A stretch of 64,000 bases of DNA from Cornus controversa (taxonomy: Eukaryota > Streptophyta > Magnoliopsida > Cornales > Cornaceae), in NCBI GenBank assembly GCA_026545225.1, contig CM048852.1, positions 16,468,146-16,532,145 of the forward strand, read 5' to 3'. Below the pieces are notes generated by a model that saw only the letters and a list, made by a program, of their open reading frames with translations, searched no databases and had not been told where the DNA came from. The translations under genes were made by a program, and so were the position numbers. This document shows, piece after piece, positions 60,135 to 64,000 of this stretch. Position 1 is the first letter of the stretch. Every line of letters begins with the position of its first letter.

Positions 60135-60170
60135 TTGCTATGGGACTAGCAAAATATAAGTTCGGGGGTG
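60135..60170 (+). promoter_or_regulatory. 3' polypurine tract with upstream hairpin (element F)
   Basis: TTGCTA pairs with TAGCAA around TGGGAC (60135-60152). The purine tract AAGTTCGGGGGTG (60158-60170) directly precedes the LTR. Confidence 0.78.
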
Positions 60171-61583
60171 TGATAAGCGTTAAATGTTGTAAATTCTCGC
60201 ACCTTTACTTATGTATTTTGATCTCATAGTTGCACATATTGTGTAGTTTTTACGTGTTTTCGTGTTTTTGTTGATTTCAAGTTCTATTCTAAAAATCATC
60301 TTAATCTGACTCCACTATCATTTCAAGAACACATTCCAAGTCCAAGACTACATGATAGAATACTTGCAATGAGGATTAGTGGAATACGTGCAGAAGCCAA
60401 AGCCAATGCAAGTTGAAAGCAAGTATCCAAGCCAAGGGATTACGATGCATCGTAATGTTCATTTAGATGCATCGTAACATACATTACAATGCATCGCTAA
60501 TCTACAGAAAATAAGATAGCTGGCAAAAGATATTTCAGCCACTTGCCACTTATCACCAATCACCTCCAAAAAGCCTTTGCACATAATTTTTGGGATATTT
60601 TGAGCTTGATATCATATGTAAATACAATTTTTAGTGAATGAGTGAGATATATAGTTAGTTTGTAATAAAGAGCAAAGATTAGAGATTTTAGAGAGAAAAG
60701 AAAAGTTCTAGAGAGGGAAAGCTTCAAAAGAGGTTTTGACAAAGCCTTGAAGGCCATATGAAGCTAGAATCATCTCTATCTATGGAGTGCTCCATCACCA
60801 TCATGACCAACTAACTCCTTCTCTAGGGTTTCGACAAAACCCTAGCCATGTAACTATGTTTATATTGTAATGAATTGAGATTTTTTGTGTAATTATATAT
60901 ATATATGTACTTAGCCTTGTGCCTTGTCTTCAATACAAGTTTACAAATTCTATATGATCATGTGTGCTAATTCATCTTTCTTATCTTAGATTTTTTAGTT
61001 GATTCACATGACCCTCAAACACTCATAGTTCCACAAGAACTATGAATGATGGCTTTGTGCTTATTTTCACTTGAACATGTTAATTCTTAGCTTTCATAAT
61101 CCATGCTTAGAGAATGTAATTTCACTACACTTAGGTAATTAGGTAATTAGATTAATGTAGTTAGGTAGGTAAATTACACCTATCGAAGGTGGACTATTAT
61201 TAGTTAGGATTCATGTATCCTCTTGTTGGCGTAGTTGTAGGTAGCATTTGCCAAACGCGTCTTTTGTACACATTTTCATACATTCTCCAATTTAGTACAT
61301 TGACATGGTTATGAGGCTAGTGGTGACATCTAAGCCCTAGTTCTTTAAACTTTTCTCAAACTCTTTTCAATTATTGCATTTTCTATAATTCATGTAGTTT
61401 AAACATACAAACAATCACCGTTTGCTAATTCAATTGGAGCCAATATTTGATTTTAACTATTAAACCAACGTAGTCTCTGTGGAATTGATACCCTCTTCTA
61501 GAGCCCTATCCTACCAAGGATTTGTTCTATTGCAAGTGGTATAAAATACTTTGATTGTCAAAACAAAAAGAGAAGACACACCA
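60171..61583 (+). repeat. 3' LTR of F (family 3)
   Basis: Starts TGATAAGCGTTAAATG. U3 holds GATGCATCGTAAT units at about 60441-60496. A TATA tract at 60893-60908 is the likely core promoter. The end is placed at the CACACCA near 61583 by comparison with the layout of the family-1 LTR; with no partner LTR the last bases are uncertain. Confidence 0.75.
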
Positions 61584-62749
61584 GTAAGTGTAGAGATCGG
61601 GTCCAATTTTGCCCAATTTTCTTTTTATTCATCATTTTTGTCATAAATAGATTTTAAATGATGTTATGTATGCTTTGAATATGAAAAACATGTTCGGAAA
61701 CTTGTTTAGAGGTTTGGGGAAGTTATTGAGTCATTTGGCTCATTTTGAGATTTTCGGGTCGGTAGGGCCTGAGACGCGGGTAGCGCGGGCTTGGGAAATC
61801 GGATATTTTTTTGAGAAAACTTATTTTTGGTTTTAGACTAAATGGAATGTTATAAGATTTAAGGAAGTAATTTCAAAGATATAGCCACTTTCAAAATTGA
61901 GAACGGAGGCAGGGAGGGTACGTTAAGTGGATTAGGGGCATTTTGGTCATTTCACAGCATGGGGGCTATAAATATCAAGATGCAGATTTCAGCCATTACC
62001 TTGAGACCAAACAGCCGCCTATCTCTCTCTCTCCTTGTACTTCATATTCTTTCACTCTTTCTTTGATTTGGAGGCTCTAGAGGTTGATTTGGAAGGTACC
62101 GAAGGCAAAAAGTTTATTCTTCTTAGTGAGGACTACATTTTGAACCAAACAAAGTTCATTTTTGAGAAGTTGGAAAAGCTGAGATTTCTAGGGCTTGACT
62201 AGAAAGGCTTTGAATTTGAGGTAGGGGTGTGAATTACTTCTTAGCTTTGATTCTATAGGTCCTTTAATTGTATCATCAAAATTTTTCATGAGTTTTATAT
62301 GTAGAAGTTAATATATCTCTTGAGTTGATTGGAATTGCATCATAATATGATTTAAGTTTGATTTTATATACATTAGCTATAAACGTAATGCATTAGAAGT
62401 GAGTTTTGTGATAATATTGGATTTATGTGTATTTGTGATAAATGTGCACTTATGTGGTGATTGTTGATTTTGGGGCAAGTGTGAAAATTAAGAAGGGCCT
62501 GGAGCCCTAGGGTGAAAGGCTCAAAACTTGGCCAAGCGGATGTCGCTACCGTTGGGTTAACAACCCGTAAAGCATAAGTAGAGTATGTGGTCTTTCAAGG
62601 ACACTTACTATAGACGTGATAATCAAAAGTCCCCCCGTGGTTTGATTTCAGATTGTACGTGGTGTTGAGTTTATTTGTGAACGTGATTCATATTAAATTA
62701 TTCATATGCATTTGAGATGTGTGATATCATACTTATGTTCAATGTGAAT
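61584..62749 (+). other. unassigned non-coding sequence, possibly an LTR fragment
   Basis: No open frame of note. It may begin TGTAGAGATCGGG (61589) and has CTATAAATAT near 61967-61976. A CT-rich run (TCTCTCTCTCTCC near 62022-62034) follows about 50 bp later, as in a promoter with leader. GGGGCATTTTGGTCATTTCA lies upstream. This resembles the LTR of another plant Ty3/gypsy lineage, perhaps a chromovirus, cut off by LTR G. The assignment is weak. Confidence 0.35.
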
Positions 62750-64000
62750 TGATGTGGCTAAACTCAAATTATATTGTAAGCTTAATTTTGCCCTTTTTAT
62801 CAAAATATAATTTAACCACTCGCAAGAGTACGAATCTTTGTAGATAAGGTTCTATATAGAGGGTATCGATCCCACAAGGACTAGTCGAAATTGCCTTAAA
62901 GGAAGATTAATTCTACTTTAATTCTAAAAACAAGTTTTTGGATTTTTGTTTATAAACTATTGCATAAATGAAATGACAATAAAATTAAATAGTTGAGTTG
63001 GGAGAGAGAGCTAGGGGTGGTTTCCACCACTAGCCATTCACATGTTCATAAGTGTAGCAAACATGGGATTCATAGATTAAATGCCTAACAATGTCATTAG
63101 GCTTGTGACCTCAATGACATATCAAAAGATCAATGTGTGTGCTAACCTATCATAATCCATCTTCAACAAGCATAGCTCTTCAACCTAACTAACTACCTAA
63201 TTACCCTACTCTCTAAGTGAACACTACATGCATCCAAACTACCTTGTCTTGGCATGGTCTATACAAGCAAACATCACACATTCATTTAAACACCATTATC
63301 TAGCCACCATTTGCACTTCTTGTGGAATATGCAAATGTTGTGCATTCAAGTGACAAAATCTACTCTAAGACAAGAATAAATTCCAAATCAAATGAATATA
63401 TATAAGAAATATATTTGTGTACATATTCACTAGGCTAAATAATCAACATTTAACTACAAATCCCCAAGTGCTACAAAAATGAACAAGTTTACATGGCTAG
63501 GTGTGTCAACCACACCCTAGTGGAGGAGTTAGTTGGTCATGGCAGCCTTGCACCCTTCCATTGATGAAGAAAGTGAAGCTTCTTGGTCTGGTTCAGCTCC
63601 TCTTCTTCCTCTCCCGAAGTTCTCTCCTTGGATGGTCTGATGTATGTTGAGAGATATGTGAGATATGAGAGATATGGCCCTTTTTGTGCTTTTTGGCTCC
63701 CTTTTCCACCTTGGGGCCCACCATATATATATATATATGACTATATATATCCCTTGTATCAAGAAGGCCCCCAAGGGTCTTGTTCAAGTCAAACAATCCC
63801 CTTAAGTCGTGCAAAAAGGGGGATTTTGTTGCAAGTGGGAGAGCAGGTGAGCAAGTGGCCAAGTGGGTTCTGCAGAATCTCGATCAATCGAGATTGGATC
63901 TCGATTGATCGAGATTTCGATCAATTGAAATGAGATCTCGATCAATCGAGATTTCGATTAATCGAGATCAACATCTCGATTGATCGAGATGCCTTTGGCT
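62750..64000 (-). repeat. family-1 LTR G, running off the window
   Basis: Starts TGATGTGGCTAAAC (the 3' end of a - strand LTR) and follows the family-1 LTR sequence to the window end. It includes the TA tract at 63724-63747 and the U3 TCGATTGATCGA-type cluster from about 63880. It differs from the LTRs of A at many places, so it belongs to an independent insertion. Whether it is solo or the 3' LTR of an element to the right cannot be seen. Confidence 0.9.

Larger units (their letters stand above)
52225..61583 (+). mobile_element. Athila-lineage element F (family 3), 5' part absent
   Basis: Sequence begins inside RT and runs through RNase H, integrase, pol tail, spacer, env-like gene, 3' UTR, PPT and a 3' LTR (60171 to about 61583). 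Gag, protease and the 5' LTR are not seen. The LTR (TGATAAGCGTTAAATG) is related to but distinct from families 1 and 2. A solo family-2 LTR is inserted in the env-like gene. Many breaks; older than A to E, so its age cannot be set from an LTR pair. Confidence 0.85.

Noticed and set aside
1-64000. Host genes, tRNA or rRNA genes
   Set aside because: Every coding stretch examined matched gag, pol or the env-position family. The tRNA-Asp-like pieces are 17-base primer sites, not genes.

Overview
This is plant nuclear DNA, and as far as I can see all of it is retrotransposon. Every recognisable protein belongs to the Athila or Tat lineages of Ty3/gypsy LTR retrotransposons, which are plant-specific. 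I found no host gene, rRNA, tRNA or DNA transposon. The setting is probably gene-poor heterochromatin, such as pericentromeric DNA. The host is a flowering plant; I cannot place it further.

Layout. An old Tat-lineage element on the + strand is the oldest layer. It is seen at 1-4958, 17902-19076 and 51607 to about 51.7 kb and ends in a tandem-repeat 3' UTR. Two Athila copies of one family (family 1) were inserted into it in opposite directions: element A (4959-17901, - strand, TSD CCACA, very young and nearly whole) and element B (19077-51606, + strand, TSD CTCTT). The 3' LTR of B was then hit by a second Athila family (family 2). Outer element E (28156-50872, - strand) holds element C (to 43114, - strand), and the right LTR of C holds element D (34170-41987, + strand). 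This is a five-deep nest: Tat > B > E > C > D.

At 52225-61583 lies the older, 5'-incomplete Athila element F (family 3, + strand). Its env-like gene contains a solo family-2 LTR with perfect TGCAC repeats. Unassigned, possibly LTR-derived sequence follows (61584-62749), and another family-1 LTR (G, - strand) runs off the window from 62750.

How the parts work. The Athila elements share the order LTR, tRNA-Asp primer binding site, gag-protease-RT-RNase H-integrase, a long spacer, an env-position gene, a long 3' UTR, polypurine tract (PPT) and LTR. Only A keeps a complete pol frame. B, C, D and E each lack one or more enzyme domains, so any later movement would have needed enzymes from relatives.

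Three signals stand out. (1) A hairpin-plus-PPT module sits at the 3' LTR, and a similar module lies about 0.9-1.2 kb upstream after the env-like gene; the stems show apparent compensatory changes. (2) Each family has its own short palindromic repeat in the pol-env spacer, and in families 1 and 3 the same repeat is also in U3 of the LTR. (3) C and E share one RT-less organisation, which suggests an amplified non-autonomous subfamily. Comparisons were made by eye; no alignment or database search was run.
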